Assembly: GCF_003953935.1 (NCBI RefSeq)
Contig: NZ_RXLQ01000003.1
Location: 310,001-374,000, forward strand
Origin: Massilia atriviolacea
Lineage (GTDB): Bacteria; Pseudomonadota; Gammaproteobacteria; Burkholderiales; Burkholderiaceae_D
Length of the DNA stretch: 64,000 nt
Reading direction: 5' to 3'
The position numbers and the translations under genes were made by a program. The notes beneath the pieces are model-generated. The model was given only the letters and a program-made list of their open reading frames with translations. It did not search any database and had not been told where the DNA came from. This document shows positions 36,117-47,080 of this stretch, in pieces; positions within the stretch are counted from its first letter, which is position 1, and each line of letters begins with the position of its first letter.

Positions 36117-36693
36117 CTACACTAATTGCCGGAAGATGAAAGTCGCTGCGACCGATCGCAAGACCGACGCGGTCTGCTCCTGCTGCCAATTTCATGGAAA
36201 AGCGCGACTGCATGATAAAAAGCACGACTGACCCAGACGGAAAGATTTCGGTATGCAATTCTGTTGAGGTACACTGGTCTTGTCGAACTTCCGATTTCGG
36301 CCAGAACCGAACATTTGTCCAATGTCACCTTCGGCCAGCTACAGATTTTACTGTCGAAATAGGTCTCAGTACGAAGGTTAAGGTCATCTCGTTATACACA
36401 TCTTTTCCCGCTTAGCGCCATTTCAGCCCGGAGCGGAGATTTTCATGATGTTTCGCCTAAAAATTAGGCAAAATACGGATATTTTGGTATCAAACGCACC
36501 GATTTTCCGCACATTCCATATCGGTGGAGCCCCAGGGTTGTCGGCTGCAAGCCATTGATTTTATTAGTAAAAAAAGATGTGTATAACGACATGGGTTAAG
36601 GTTTGAAGTTGCAGCAGCTTCAGAGCAAGTCGCTGAGGTAAAGCGCTTTCAAATTGGCCACAATTAGTTCATACTCAGAAAAAATTTTTAGAT
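36117..36693. other. AT-rich left flank of the island with long inverted repeat
   Basis: 577 bases without a supported gene. It contains a near-perfect inverted repeat (36385-36406 and 36572-36593) and a short perfect hairpin GCCTAA-AAA-TTAGGC near 36468. Open frames here are short and lack ribosome sites. Confidence 0.6.
36385..36593. repeat. 22-bp inverted repeat pair with DnaA-box-like cores
   Basis: TCGTTATACACATCTTTT (36389-36406) and its exact reverse complement AAAAGATGTGTATAACGA (36572-36589) are 165 bases apart; the match extends four more bases outward with one mismatch. Each arm contains TTATACACA, one base from the DnaA box TTATCCACA. It could be the ends of a small mobile element or a replication or partition site. 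Function is unknown. Confidence 0.7.
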
Positions 36694-38040
36694 TTGACGC
36701 GATTGTTGAATAAAAAAATTTTGGAAATGATTTCCTCCTTCCTATCTTGCGCTATTCCAACCACGACCATGACTATAACTAAGACTGCAACTAAGACTGC
36801 AACTAAGGCTACAGCTAAGGCTGCAACTAAGAATAAAGTTGATATTGATGCCAAGAAAAATTCTCTATTACTTAAGAGTGCCGTGGATAAAAAGAGGCGC
36901 GAGATTTCATCTGACAATATATCAATGTCGATTGGTGAAATTCTTAATCTATACCGCGATGACGAGTTGGATATTCATCCAGAGTTCCAAAGGGTTTTCC
37001 GCTGGTTACCTGAGCAGAAATCTCGACTTATTGAGTCTCTTTTATTAGGGATTCCATTGCCGCCAATTTATGTCGCGACTAACGATGGAGGACAATGGGA
37101 AGTAATCGACGGTGTTCAGCGGCTATCAACAATATTTGAGTTTATGGGTGAGTTGTTTGGCCCAAAAGAAAAGTCGGATGAATTGGAAAAAAAGGCATCA
37201 TTTAAACTTTCGGCCACGAAGCATCTGCCAGAGCTAGACAAAATGTTGTTTTCCTCATTGGATCAAGCCTTGCGGTTAGAATTCAAGCGGACACGACTAG
37301 ATGTAAAAGTGCTTTCAAGGGATTCGCTTGGCAACAACAAAGGAAAATTTGATCTTTTTGAAAGGTTAAATACCTATGGGCAACCACTTTCACCACAAGA
37401 ACTTCGAAACTGTGTATTAGTCAGCCTCAATCCAGAGAGATTTAGGTGGCTTAAAAAATTGTCTGAGGATCAAAATTTTCGTAATTGCACATTACTTAGT
37501 GATTCTCAAATGCAAGAGCGCTATGACATGGATTTAGCCTTACGTTTTTTAACTTTACGTGAGCCAAAAGCAATTAATGTTGTAGTGGATGTTCATGATT
37601 TTTTACGTGAGCGCATGGAGGAAATCGCCCTCGATGAATCTTACGACCAAGAAGCCGCTGCGACGACTTTTCATGAGGTCTTTGAATTTTTGGAGAAGTC
37701 TGTCGGGTCAGATGCATTCCGGTCTTGGAGTGCTGATAAAGGCTTCCGTGGTGGATTTTCCTTAGGTGGCTACGAGGGAATTGCAATCATCATTGGACGT
37801 CATTGGACGAAAGTTAGACGAAAAAAATCATCATTTGATGTGAAGAAATTCATTGAGACAGTGTGGAGTCAGCCCGAGTATAACAAGAGCTTTTCGGGAC
37901 TGCGTGCACGTGAACGAATGCTGAGAGTGATGCCGGTAGCGGAACGAGTTATTAATGAGTTTTTAAAAGTTGGGTCTTCTTCTGCGCCTGCTAATTCACT
38001 AGCCGTTAAAAAGGCTCCCTCAGTAGTTAAGAAAAAATAG
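36694..38040 (+). CDS. DUF262 protein (ParB/sulfiredoxin-like), probable defence component
   Basis: 448 residues from TTG 36694; ATG 36727 or ATG 36769 are alternatives and none has a strong ribosome site. A Lys/Thr/Ala repeat tail (TKTATKTATKATAKAATK) opens the protein. The DUF262 domain follows with DIHPEFQRVFRWLPEQKSRLIESLLLGIPLPPIY and the nucleotide-site motif DGVQRLSTI (Asp139), as in GmrS-like proteins. The C-terminus is also Lys-rich (KKAPSVVKKK). No HNH (DUF1524/GmrD) nuclease domain is present. Its partner is the HEPN gene eight bases downstream. AT-rich codon use shows horizontal origin. Confidence 0.88.
   Translation: MTRLLNKKILEMISSFLSCAIPTTTMTITKTATKTATKATAKAATKNKVDIDAKKNSLLLKSAVDKKRREISSDNISMSIGEILNLYRDDELDIHPEFQRVFRWLPEQKSRLIESLLLGIPLPPIYVATNDGGQWEVIDGVQRLSTIFEFMGELFGPKEKSDELEKKASFKLSATKHLPELDKMLFSSLDQALRLEFKRTRLDVKVLSRDSLGNNKGKFDLFERLNTYGQPLSPQELRNCVLVSLNPERFRWLKKLSEDQNFRNCTLLSDSQMQERYDMDLALRFLTLREPKAINVVVDVHDFLRERMEEIALDESYDQEAAATTFHEVFEFLEKSVGSDAFRSWSADKGFRGGFSLGGYEGIAIIIGRHWTKVRRKKSSFDVKKFIETVWSQPEYNKSFSGLRARERMLRVMPVAERVINEFLKVGSSSAPANSLAVKKAPSVVKKK
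36776..36835 (+). repeat. 12-base tandem repeat encoding a Lys/Thr/Ala tail
   Basis: Five degenerate copies of ACTAAGRCTGCA lie in the 5' part of the DUF262 gene and encode (T/A)-K-(T/A)-A units. The unit length keeps the reading frame if copy number changes. Confidence 0.8.
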
Positions 38041-38048
38041 GTTTAAGT

Positions 38049-38714
38049 ATGGAAAGTCTAGCGGATTTTCAAAATAAACTGCACAGGGAGCTAGCGTGGC
38101 GAAAGCGCGAAGTTAGTGATTATCGTGCTCTGGTGAGAAATGCAGATGATTCAGCAAACCATATATTTAGATCCACACAGGTAATGCTTTGTGCTCATTG
38201 GGAAGGTTTTTTAAAAAAGGCAGTTAGCCTCTATTTGAAACATGTGTTTTCTCAGGATTTGTCGTTGCGGAAATTAAGGCCGGAGCTAATTGCTGTTGCG
38301 TTTTATGGAGACGTAATAAAAGCAGCCGAGGCAAAATACCCTGGAAGTGAGTTGAACCATGTATCGTTGGCCAAAATAATTGTGGCAGCGATTGATAAAA
38401 AGGTCTTTAGTTCTAATACTGCGTGGAATGTTAATACTGAGGGAAATCCAGGCACTGATGTGGTTGATAAGATTTTAAGATCTGCTGGACTTAATAACCA
38501 GATAGGATTTGACGAAGCAGCATGGAGTACCACTAAGGTATTCATAAATGAACAGTTGGTCGCAGACCGTCATGCTATAGCTCATGGTCAGATGAGGGTC
38601 TTGAGTAAGGATGCAATGTTGGAACGTAGCGAGCGGTTGCTTCGCTTGTTGGATCATCTGAATGATCATCTCTATGAAGCAGCCACTGAGCGAAAATACG
38701 TATTAACTTCCTAG
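38049..38714 (+). CDS. HEPN family (MAE_28990-like) putative RNase
   Basis: 221 residues, all-helical. The N-terminal segment ELAWRKREVSDYRALVRNA...MLCAHWEGFLKKAVSLYLKHVF is typical of MAE_28990/MAE_18760 HEPN-like nucleases. The RNase motif is present: Arg174-HAIA-His179 (Rx4H). HEPN proteins of this type are ribonuclease toxins in abortive-infection or toxin systems. It starts eight bases after the DUF262 gene, so the two form an operon in which DUF262 may sense phage or regulate the HEPN nuclease; that division of labour is inference. Confidence 0.88.
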   Translation: MESLADFQNKLHRELAWRKREVSDYRALVRNADDSANHIFRSTQVMLCAHWEGFLKKAVSLYLKHVFSQDLSLRKLRPELIAVAFYGDVIKAAEAKYPGSELNHVSLAKIIVAAIDKKVFSSNTAWNVNTEGNPGTDVVDKILRSAGLNNQIGFDEAAWSTTKVFINEQLVADRHAIAHGQMRVLSKDAMLERSERLLRLLDHLNDHLYEAATERKYVLTS

Positions 38715-38912
38715 TCAATTTTTTTTTACGGAAATTTACTAATTTGTGTTTTGCAAGTTTTTAATTTTGCGATGGTCTGCTTTGGGGCGAAGCGGCCAGT
38801 CAAACGGCAGCCCTTAGCAGCTGCCATGTGTACGACTCTCCAATTTTGTTACTCGATTTCATGTGTGTGCGAATCCAGTCACGCTATTTCATGCGGCCGG
38901 TCGCATTATTTG
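38715..38912. other. Island spacer between HEPN gene and IS element
   Basis: About 200 bases. A run of T residues (38718-38726) just after the HEPN stop may help termination, but no stable stem precedes it. No gene seen. Confidence 0.4.
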
Positions 38913-40150
38913 GGGCACCTCGAAAAACCAACCCAGCCGTGGCATCATGGCGGCTCCACGTTGCTGACCTAATTTCATGATCAAGACGAGTCTGTTTGCC
39001 GACCAAGAACGAGAAGCCAAGCTGAACGAGCTCGGTGATGCGCTCAAGGTGATGGAGCAGCATGTCGACTTCGTCGCGCTTGCCGATGCGGTTTACGAAG
39101 CAGCTCCGCGCCTCAGCCGCGAACGCGGCGGGCGTCCCCCGTTCCCGACCGAACTGATGGTTCGCGGGTTCGCGTTCTGCTTATCCAGCAGCTGTTCAAC
39201 CTGAGCGACGAGCAAGTGGAATTCCAGTTGCTCGACCGCCTGAGCTTCCAGCGCTTTGTTGGATTGCGTTCCAGTAGTCAGATACCGGACCGGACAACGA
39301 TCTGGAAGTTCAGGGAGCGCCTGCTCAAGGCCGGTGCCAGCGAGAGTATCTTTGACGCCGTCAACCGCCAGCTTTCCAGGCATGGCTACATTGCGCGTAG
39401 CGGTCAGATGGTCGACGCGAGCATCGTGCAGACGCCGAAGCAGTCGATGAGCAAAGAGGAAAAGGTGCTTGTTGGAGAAGGCGCCATGCCAATTGACTGG
39501 AAACCCGCAAAGCGCCGGCAGAAAGACATGGACGCGCGCTGGACCAAGAAGCATGGCAAGTCCTACTTTGGTTACAAGGTATCGGCCAATGCAGACAAGC
39601 GCTACAAGCTGGTACGCACAATCAAGATTAGCGCGGCCAGCGAGCATGATACCCTTCATTTCGAGGCGGTGCTTGACCCGTCGAATACCAACCGCGACGT
39701 CCTGCAGACAAGGGCTACGTAGATGGCGAGCGCGAGGATAGGCTGACCCGGCAGGGCTGGCGCCTGCAGATCCAGCGCAAAGGCAGCAAGGAAAAGCCAA
39801 TATCGGAGACCCAGAAGCGGCGCAATACGCGCATTGCCAAGACCCGCGCGCGGATCGAGCATGTGTTTGCCGGCCTAGCCGAGATGGGGGTAAGGGCCTG
39901 CGCACGATCGGCCTAGCGCGCGACGTTGCAGCTTAATCGGAAGGTCGCCGCTTACAATGTACGGCGTCTGGTCTACTTAAAGAAGGCCAGGGTCGAGGCG
40001 TTCTGACGCCCGCAGTCCGTCCGGACTGCACAAAACGAGGTTCAGCGCCTATAAAAAAGGCCCAGAAGCGGCTCTGTCTGACATCAAAAAGCGCTACTGC
40101 GGCATCGCCGCTGGCGATTACGCGGAATTTACCGGTAATTCGAGGTGCCC
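38913..40150 (+). mobile_element. Decayed IS5-family insertion sequence
   Basis: The ends GGGCACCTCGAA (38913-38924) and TTCGAGGTGCCC (40139-40150) are perfect 12-bp inverted repeats enclosing a frameshifted IS5-family transposase gene; about 1.24 kb, a normal size for the family. No clear target duplication: left flank TTG, right flank TTT. It is inactive. Confidence 0.85.
38977..40006 (+). pseudogene. IS5-family transposase, multiply frameshifted
   Basis: Reading across frames gives a typical IS5 transposase: MIKTSLFADQEREAKLNELG, FPTELMVR..LLIQQLFNLSDEQ, DRTTIWKFRERLLKAGA, MVDASIVQTPKQSMSKEEK, DARWTKKHGKSYFGYKVSAN, GYVDGEREDRLTRQGW, RARIEHVFAGLAEMG, AAYNVRRLVYLKKARVEAF. The first frameshift is caused by an exact 8-base tandem duplication of GGTTCGCG (39159-39174). 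Further single-base losses lie near 39700, 39889 and 39925. The first acidic residue of the DDE set (MVDAS) is preserved but no complete protein can be made. Confidence 0.9.
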
Positions 40151-40212
40151 TTTGGTGTAGCGCCTCTATTACCTACTGAACATCAGCCGCGTCTCCGCAA
40201 GGGCGCAACGCG

Positions 40213-40311
40213 CTACCACATCACCTGAGGGCCGGGCTGATCCTCACACGCGGCGGCACGACGCTGCTGCGCGAATTCGGCGAGTGGCGCTACGCGTCCG
40301 ACCTGCCGTAA
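40213..40311 (+). pseudogene. 3' remnant of an interrupted gene
   Basis: A GC-rich frame ends at TAA 40311 and reads ...RAGLILTRGGTTLL-REFGEWRYASDLP, which has the look of a real protein C-terminus but no start. It may be the 3' end of the gene whose 5' end is at 35991-36116. Not recognised as a family. Confidence 0.4.
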
Positions 40312-40414
40312 AGACATCCGCGCCAATCCGCCATCGCGCCATGTCAATATGTCGCAAAAAGCCACACTGCGCCCATTTTCCGCAGCCTTGCACGCCCCGT
40401 ACGCCCTGCCGTTT

Positions 40415-40456
40415 TTGATGCAAATCAAGGATTTCAGCCCCCAAGCTCCCTAGACT
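40415..40456 (+). promoter_or_regulatory. FNR/ANR box and -10 element of the aerotaxis receptor
   Basis: TTGATGCAAATCAA (40415-40428) is a perfect FNR site. A -10-like TAGACT lies at 40451-40456, 36 bases from the box start, placing the box at -41.5 relative to a start near 40463. The gene starts at 40499. Confidence 0.88.
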
Positions 40457-40498
40457 CGACCTGTCAAATTAATGCTCTAGGGCAAAAGGAGTATCTCC

Positions 40499-42106
40499 GT
40501 GCGTAACAATCTGCCGGTAACAGGTATCGAATACGAGCTTCGCGAAGGCCAATCCATCGTCTCCAAAACGGACACGAAGGGGAGAATCACCTATGTGAAT
40601 GCCTCGTTCATCGAGGTGAGCGGCTTCAGCGAGGACGAACTGATCGGCAAGCCGCACAACCTGGTGCGCCATCCCGACATGCCGCCCGAAGCCTTCGCCG
40701 ACCTGTGGCGCAGCATGAAGGAAGGCCGCCCCTGGACCGGGCTGGTGAAGAACCGGCGCAAGAACGGCGACTTTTACTGGGTAGTCGCGAACGTCACCCC
40801 GGTCAAGGAGAACGGCCAGGCGGTCGGCTACATGTCGGTGCGCACGCGCCCGACGCGCGAACAGATCAAGGCCGCCGGCGAGCTGTATCAGCGTTTCAAA
40901 CAAGGCAAGGCCGACGGCCTGGCGATTGTCGACGGCGGCGCCGTGCGCACCGGTCTCGCAACACGCCTGCGCGCCGCTGTCAATATGCCGATCGGTGTAA
41001 GGCTCGGCATTCTGATGGCCAGCTTGGCAACGCTGATGGCGGTGCTGGGCGTCGCGTCGGGCGGCGCCGTGACGGCTGGCCTGGGTGCGTTCGGCGCGCT
41101 GCTCGCGCTAGGCGGCTGGGTCGCGCTGCATCAGGCCATCGTGGTGCCGATGCGCCAGGCCGCCGAAGCGGTGCAGGCGCTGGCCGGCGGCGATCTGTCG
41201 ATCACCGGCACCTCCGCGCGCAGCGACGACATGGGACAACTGCTGCGCGGCCTGCGCCAGGTGACGATCAACCTGCGCGCCATCATCGGCGACGTGCGCA
41301 GCAACGTCGCTTCGATCGAGACGGCCACGCGCGAAATCGCGATCGGCAATGCCGACCTGGCCGTGCGCACCGAGTCGCAGGCGTCCAGCCTCGAAGAAAC
41401 CGCCTCCAGCATGGAGCAGTTCGCCGTCACCGTGGGCGACAATGCCGACCGCGCCGTGCAGGCCGACCAGCTGGTGCTGTCGGCGTCCGCCATCGCCGGC
41501 AAGGGCGGCCAGGCGGTGGCCCAGGTGGGCACCACGATGGGGCAGATCAGCGATTCGGCGGCCAAGATTGTCGATATCATCAGCCTGATTAACGGGATCG
41601 CCTTCCAGACCAACATCCTGGCGCTGAACGCCGCCGTGGAAGCGGCGCGCGCCGGCGAGCAGGGACGCGGCTTTGCCGTGGTGGCGGGCGAAGTGCGCGC
41701 GCTGGCCCAGCGCTCGGCGGCCGCCGCCAGCGACATCAAGCACCTGATCGAAGACTCGGTCGCCAAGGTCAGGAACGGCGACCGCCTGGTCGAGGAAGCC
41801 GGCGGCACCATGGCCGGCGTGGTCGAATCGGTGCAGCGCGCCACCACCATCATGGCCGACATCAAGCGCGCCAGCATGGAGCAGAGGAGCGGCATCGCCC
41901 AGGTCAACGACGCGGTGGCGCACCTGGACCAGATCACCCAGCAGAACGCGGCCCTGGTCGAGGAATCGGCCACCGCGGCGGCCAGCGTGGCCGAACAGGC
42001 GGTGCACCTGGCGCAGGCGATCTCGGTGTTCAAGTTCGGCGGCGAGAGCCGGGTGGGGCGTCCGCGTCCGCAGCAGGGCGGCGCGGGCCGACTCGGCCGT
42101 TTTTGA
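40499..42106 (+). CDS. Aer-like PAS-containing methyl-accepting chemotaxis protein
   Basis: 535 residues, starting with GTG 40499 after AAAAGGAG. The N-terminal PAS domain ([39 protein letters not shown]...[14 protein letters not shown]) is of the Aer type that binds FAD and senses redox state. Two hydrophobic stretches ([24 protein letters not shown] and [23 protein letters not shown]), a HAMP region and the MCP signalling hairpin with [44 protein letters not shown] follow. It lacks a periplasmic sensor domain. An FNR box and its position next to the cbb3 locus support a role in moving cells to suitable oxygen levels. Confidence 0.92.
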   Translation: MRNNLPVTGIEYELREGQSIVSKTDTKGRITYVNASFIEVSGFSEDELIGKPHNLVRHPDMPPEAFADLWRSMKEGRPWTGLVKNRRKNGDFYWVVANVTPVKENGQAVGYMSVRTRPTREQIKAAGELYQRFKQGKADGLAIVDGGAVRTGLATRLRAAVNMPIGVRLGILMASLATLMAVLGVASGGAVTAGLGAFGALLALGGWVALHQAIVVPMRQAAEAVQALAGGDLSITGTSARSDDMGQLLRGLRQVTINLRAIIGDVRSNVASIETATREIAIGNADLAVRTESQASSLEETASSMEQFAVTVGDNADRAVQADQLVLSASAIAGKGGQAVAQVGTTMGQISDSAAKIVDIISLINGIAFQTNILALNAAVEAARAGEQGRGFAVVAGEVRALAQRSAAAASDIKHLIEDSVAKVRNGDRLVEEAGGTMAGVVESVQRATTIMADIKRASMEQRSGIAQVNDAVAHLDQITQQNAALVEESATAAASVAEQAVHLAQAISVFKFGGESRVGRPRPQQGGAGRLGRF

Positions 42107-42145
42107 TGCAGGTCAAGGATTTCGCACGCCCTGATCCCCTACACT
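42103..42145 (+). promoter_or_regulatory. FNR/ANR box and -10 element of hemN
   Basis: TTGATGCAGGTCAA (42103-42116) has one deviation from the consensus (G for A in the right half-site). A TACACT -10 hexamer lies at 42140-42145, 37 bases from the box start, again class-II spacing. The left end of the box is inside the stop of the chemoreceptor gene (TGA 42104-42106). Confidence 0.85.
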
Positions 42146-42169
42146 CGGTCCATCGCCCAGGAGCCCACC

Positions 42170-43600
42170 ATGCTGCATAACGTTATTCCCATCGCTAACC
42201 AGCGTTCCATCGAATTCGATGCGGACCTGATCCGCAAGTTGAGCCAGAACGGTCCGCGCTATACCTCGTATCCCACCGCCGACCGTTTCAGCGAAGCCTT
42301 CGGTTACCGCGACTACCTGCAAGCGGTGGCGGGCCTGCGCACGCGCGGCACGGTCAAGCCGCTCTCGCTGTACCTGCACATCCCGTTCTGCGAATCGGTG
42401 TGCTACTACTGCGCCTGCAACAAGATCGTTACCAAGAACCGCGACAAGGCGGTCACCTACCTGGGCTACCTGAAACGCGAAATCGAGATGCAGGGCAGGC
42501 TGTTCGCCGGCATGAACCAGATCGAGCAGCTGCACCTGGGCGGCGGCACGCCGACCTACTTCACCGACGCGCAGATGGAAGAACTGATGGAGCACCTGCG
42601 CCGCTGGTTCCAGTTCGCCCCGGACGGCACGGGCGAGTATTCGATCGAAATCGACCCGCGCACGGTCTCGCGCGAGCGCGTCCTGAGCCTGCGCCGCCAG
42701 GGCTTCAACCGGGTCAGCCTGGGCGTGCAGGATTACGATCCGGCGGTGCAGGCGGCGGTCAACCGCATCCAGCCCGAAGCCGAAACCCAGGCCATCATCG
42801 ACGCCGCGCGCGAAGCGGGCTTCCGCTCGGTGAGCATCGACCTCATTTACGGCCTGCCCAAGCAGAGCGTGTTTACGATGGCGCAGACGATCGAGAAGGT
42901 GATCAAGGCCAATCCGGACCGGGTCGCCATCTATAACTATGCGCACATGCCGCACCTGTTCAAGCCGCAGCGCCGCATCAACGAAGCGGACATGCCGAGC
43001 GCCGACGAGCGGCTCGACATGCTGGGGATCGCGATCCGCAAGCTGGAGCAGGCCGGCTATGTGTACATCGGCATGGACCATTTCGCCAAGCCCGAAGACG
43101 ACCTGGCCGTGGCCCAGCGCCAGGGCCGCCTGCACCGCAACTTCCAGGGCTATTCCACGCACGCCGAGATGGACCTGGTCTCGTGCGGGGTGTCGGCCAT
43201 CAGCGCGGTGGCGGCCACCTACAGCCAGAACGTCAAGACGCTCGACGCATATTACGATTTGATCGACAAGAACGAGCTGCCGGTGGCGCGCGGCATCCGC
43301 CTGTCGATGGACGACGCCCTGCGCCGCACCATCATCCAGATGCTGATGTGCCATTTCGAACTGTCGATGCCGGCCATCGAGCAGGCTTACCCGATCGCGT
43401 TCGCCACGTATTTTGCGCCCGAGCTGGAACGCCTCAAGGCGCTCGAAGCCGACGGCCTGGTGACGGTCGGTCCCGAGTGGCTGTGCGTGACGCCGAAAGG
43501 GCGCCTCCTGATCCGCAACGTGTGCATGGTGTTCGACCGTTACCTGAGCCAGGCCGCGCCGGCGCCGCGCGGGGTGACCTCGTATTCGCGCACCATCTGA
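42170..43600 (+). CDS. hemN: Oxygen-independent coproporphyrinogen III oxidase
   Basis: 476 residues. A radical-SAM enzyme that converts coproporphyrinogen III to protoporphyrinogen IX without oxygen, giving heme for the cbb3 oxidase. The [4Fe-4S] ligands are Cys74, Cys78 and Cys81 in CESVCYYC, with the additional nearby Cys83 typical of HemN. LHLGGGTPTYF and FNRVSLGVQDYDPAVQ are the SAM-binding segments. Length is as expected for HemN and the C-terminal HemN domain is complete. An FNR box lies upstream. The TauE/SafE gene follows after ten bases. Confidence 0.95.
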   Translation: MLHNVIPIANQRSIEFDADLIRKLSQNGPRYTSYPTADRFSEAFGYRDYLQAVAGLRTRGTVKPLSLYLHIPFCESVCYYCACNKIVTKNRDKAVTYLGYLKREIEMQGRLFAGMNQIEQLHLGGGTPTYFTDAQMEELMEHLRRWFQFAPDGTGEYSIEIDPRTVSRERVLSLRRQGFNRVSLGVQDYDPAVQAAVNRIQPEAETQAIIDAAREAGFRSVSIDLIYGLPKQSVFTMAQTIEKVIKANPDRVAIYNYAHMPHLFKPQRRINEADMPSADERLDMLGIAIRKLEQAGYVYIGMDHFAKPEDDLAVAQRQGRLHRNFQGYSTHAEMDLVSCGVSAISAVAATYSQNVKTLDAYYDLIDKNELPVARGIRLSMDDALRRTIIQMLMCHFELSMPAIEQAYPIAFATYFAPELERLKALEADGLVTVGPEWLCVTPKGRLLIRNVCMVFDRYLSQAAPAPRGVTSYSRTI

Positions 43601-43610
43601 CGGAGCGGCG

Positions 43611-44374
43611 GTGAGCGCACTGAATCTGATCCCGGCATTTACGGTGGGCCTGCTCGGCAGCGTCCACTGCGTCGGCATGTGCGGCGGGATCGTCAGCGCG
43701 TTTTCCGCGGCGCCCGCGGCGGCGCCCCTCGCCGCGCGTCCTTTCCCGGTGGCCGTCGTGACCGAGCGCGCCGCGCTCGATGGCGCCGCCCGTGTCCTCG
43801 CCTATAACACCGGCCGCATCGCCAGCTACATGACAGCCGGCGCGCTGGCCGGCGGACTGGCCGGCGGCGCGCGCACCCTGGCCGGACTGACCACGCTGCA
43901 GGCGGGCGGCTACTGGCTGGCCAACCTGATGCTGGTCATCCTCGGCCTGTACCTGATGGATGCCTGGCGCGGCCTGGCCAGGCTCGAGTCGCTCGGACAG
44001 GTCGTGTGGCAGCGCGCGCGTCCCCTGATGCGCTTCATCGTGCCGCTCGACAGCCCACTCAAGATGCTGGCGCTGGGCGCCCTGTGGGGCTGGCTGCCGT
44101 GCGGGATGGTCTACAGCGTCCTGATGACCGCCATGTTCACCGGCTCCGGCGCCGACGGCGCGCTGGTGATGCTGGCCTTCGGCCTCGGCACGCTGCCGAT
44201 GCTGCTGGCGCTGGGCATGGCGGGCGACCGCCTGCGCGCCACCCTGCAAACGCGCGCGGTGCGCGTCGGCGCCGGCGTGCTGGTGCTGGGATTCGGCGTG
44301 CTGGGCCTGGTGCGCGCGGCCGGCGGCGGGCAGGCCGGCTGGCTCGACGCCCTGTGCATCACGGCGGGTGCCCA

Positions 44375-44378
<4 letters not shown>
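43611..44378 (+). CDS. TauE/SafE (cytochrome-biogenesis-like) membrane protein of the cbb3 locus
   Basis: 255 residues with about six transmembrane helices; starts GTG 43611 after GGAG. The opening FTVGLLGSVHCVGMCGGIVSAFS and the central MLALGALWGWLPCGMVYSVLMTAMFTGSG are the two half-repeats seen in TauE/SafE-like proteins that sit in cbb3 gene clusters. It probably helps copper delivery or oxidase assembly. It overlaps the next gene: its TGA stop shares bases with that gene's TTG start. Confidence 0.85.
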
Positions 44379-46779
<2,401 letters not shown>

Positions 46780-46780
<1 letters not shown>

Positions 46781-46992
46781 TGGAATCGCTGTATCTGCTG
46801 GTCCCCTTGAGCGTCTTCATCGTCGTGCTGGCGGCGTGGATTTTCTTCGGCGCGGCCGACAGCGGCCAGTTCGACGACCTCGATGGCCCCGGCATGCGCA
46901 TCCTCCTCGACGACGACGACAGCGTCGCCACGCCTCCCGCTTGCGCCAATCACGCCGCGCCAGAAAAGTCATTGCGCAACGACAAGGTGTGA
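46780..46992 (+). CDS. ccoS: cbb3-type oxidase assembly protein CcoS
   Basis: 70 residues: an N-terminal transmembrane helix ([33 protein letters not shown]) which is the CcoS signature, followed by an acidic tail. The ATG at 46780 overlaps the ccoI stop. CcoS is needed to insert heme and copper into the oxidase. Confidence 0.92.
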
Positions 46993-47003
46993 TTCCGGCG
47001 TTT

Positions 47004-47045
47004 TTGATTCACATCAAGGATTTTTGAAGCTCAGAAATTTACTCT
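47004..47045 (+). promoter_or_regulatory. FNR/ANR box and -10 element of ccoNOQP
   Basis: TTGATTCACATCAA (47004-47017) is a perfect FNR site. TACTCT at 47040-47045 is 36 bases from the box start, giving class-II spacing. The ccoN GTG lies at 47081. Confidence 0.9.
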
Positions 47046-47080
47046 TCTGCTGTCATCGTTGCATTCTCAGGAGAGCCTTT

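Larger units (their letters stand above)
40151..40498. other. Right junction of the island and promoter region of the chemoreceptor
   Basis: Native GC-rich composition resumes right after the IS. The left part holds a probable 3' gene remnant (to 40311) and the right part the FNR-dependent promoter of the chemoreceptor. Confidence 0.55.

Noticed and set aside
36694-36768. TTG 36694 as the certain start of the DUF262 gene
   Set aside because: No strong ribosome site distinguishes it from ATG 36727 or 36769; kept only as the outer limit of the frame.
38824-38837. Possible third, degenerate copy of the island inverted repeat (ATGTGTACGAC)
   Set aside because: Three bases are missing relative to the arms; too short to separate from chance.
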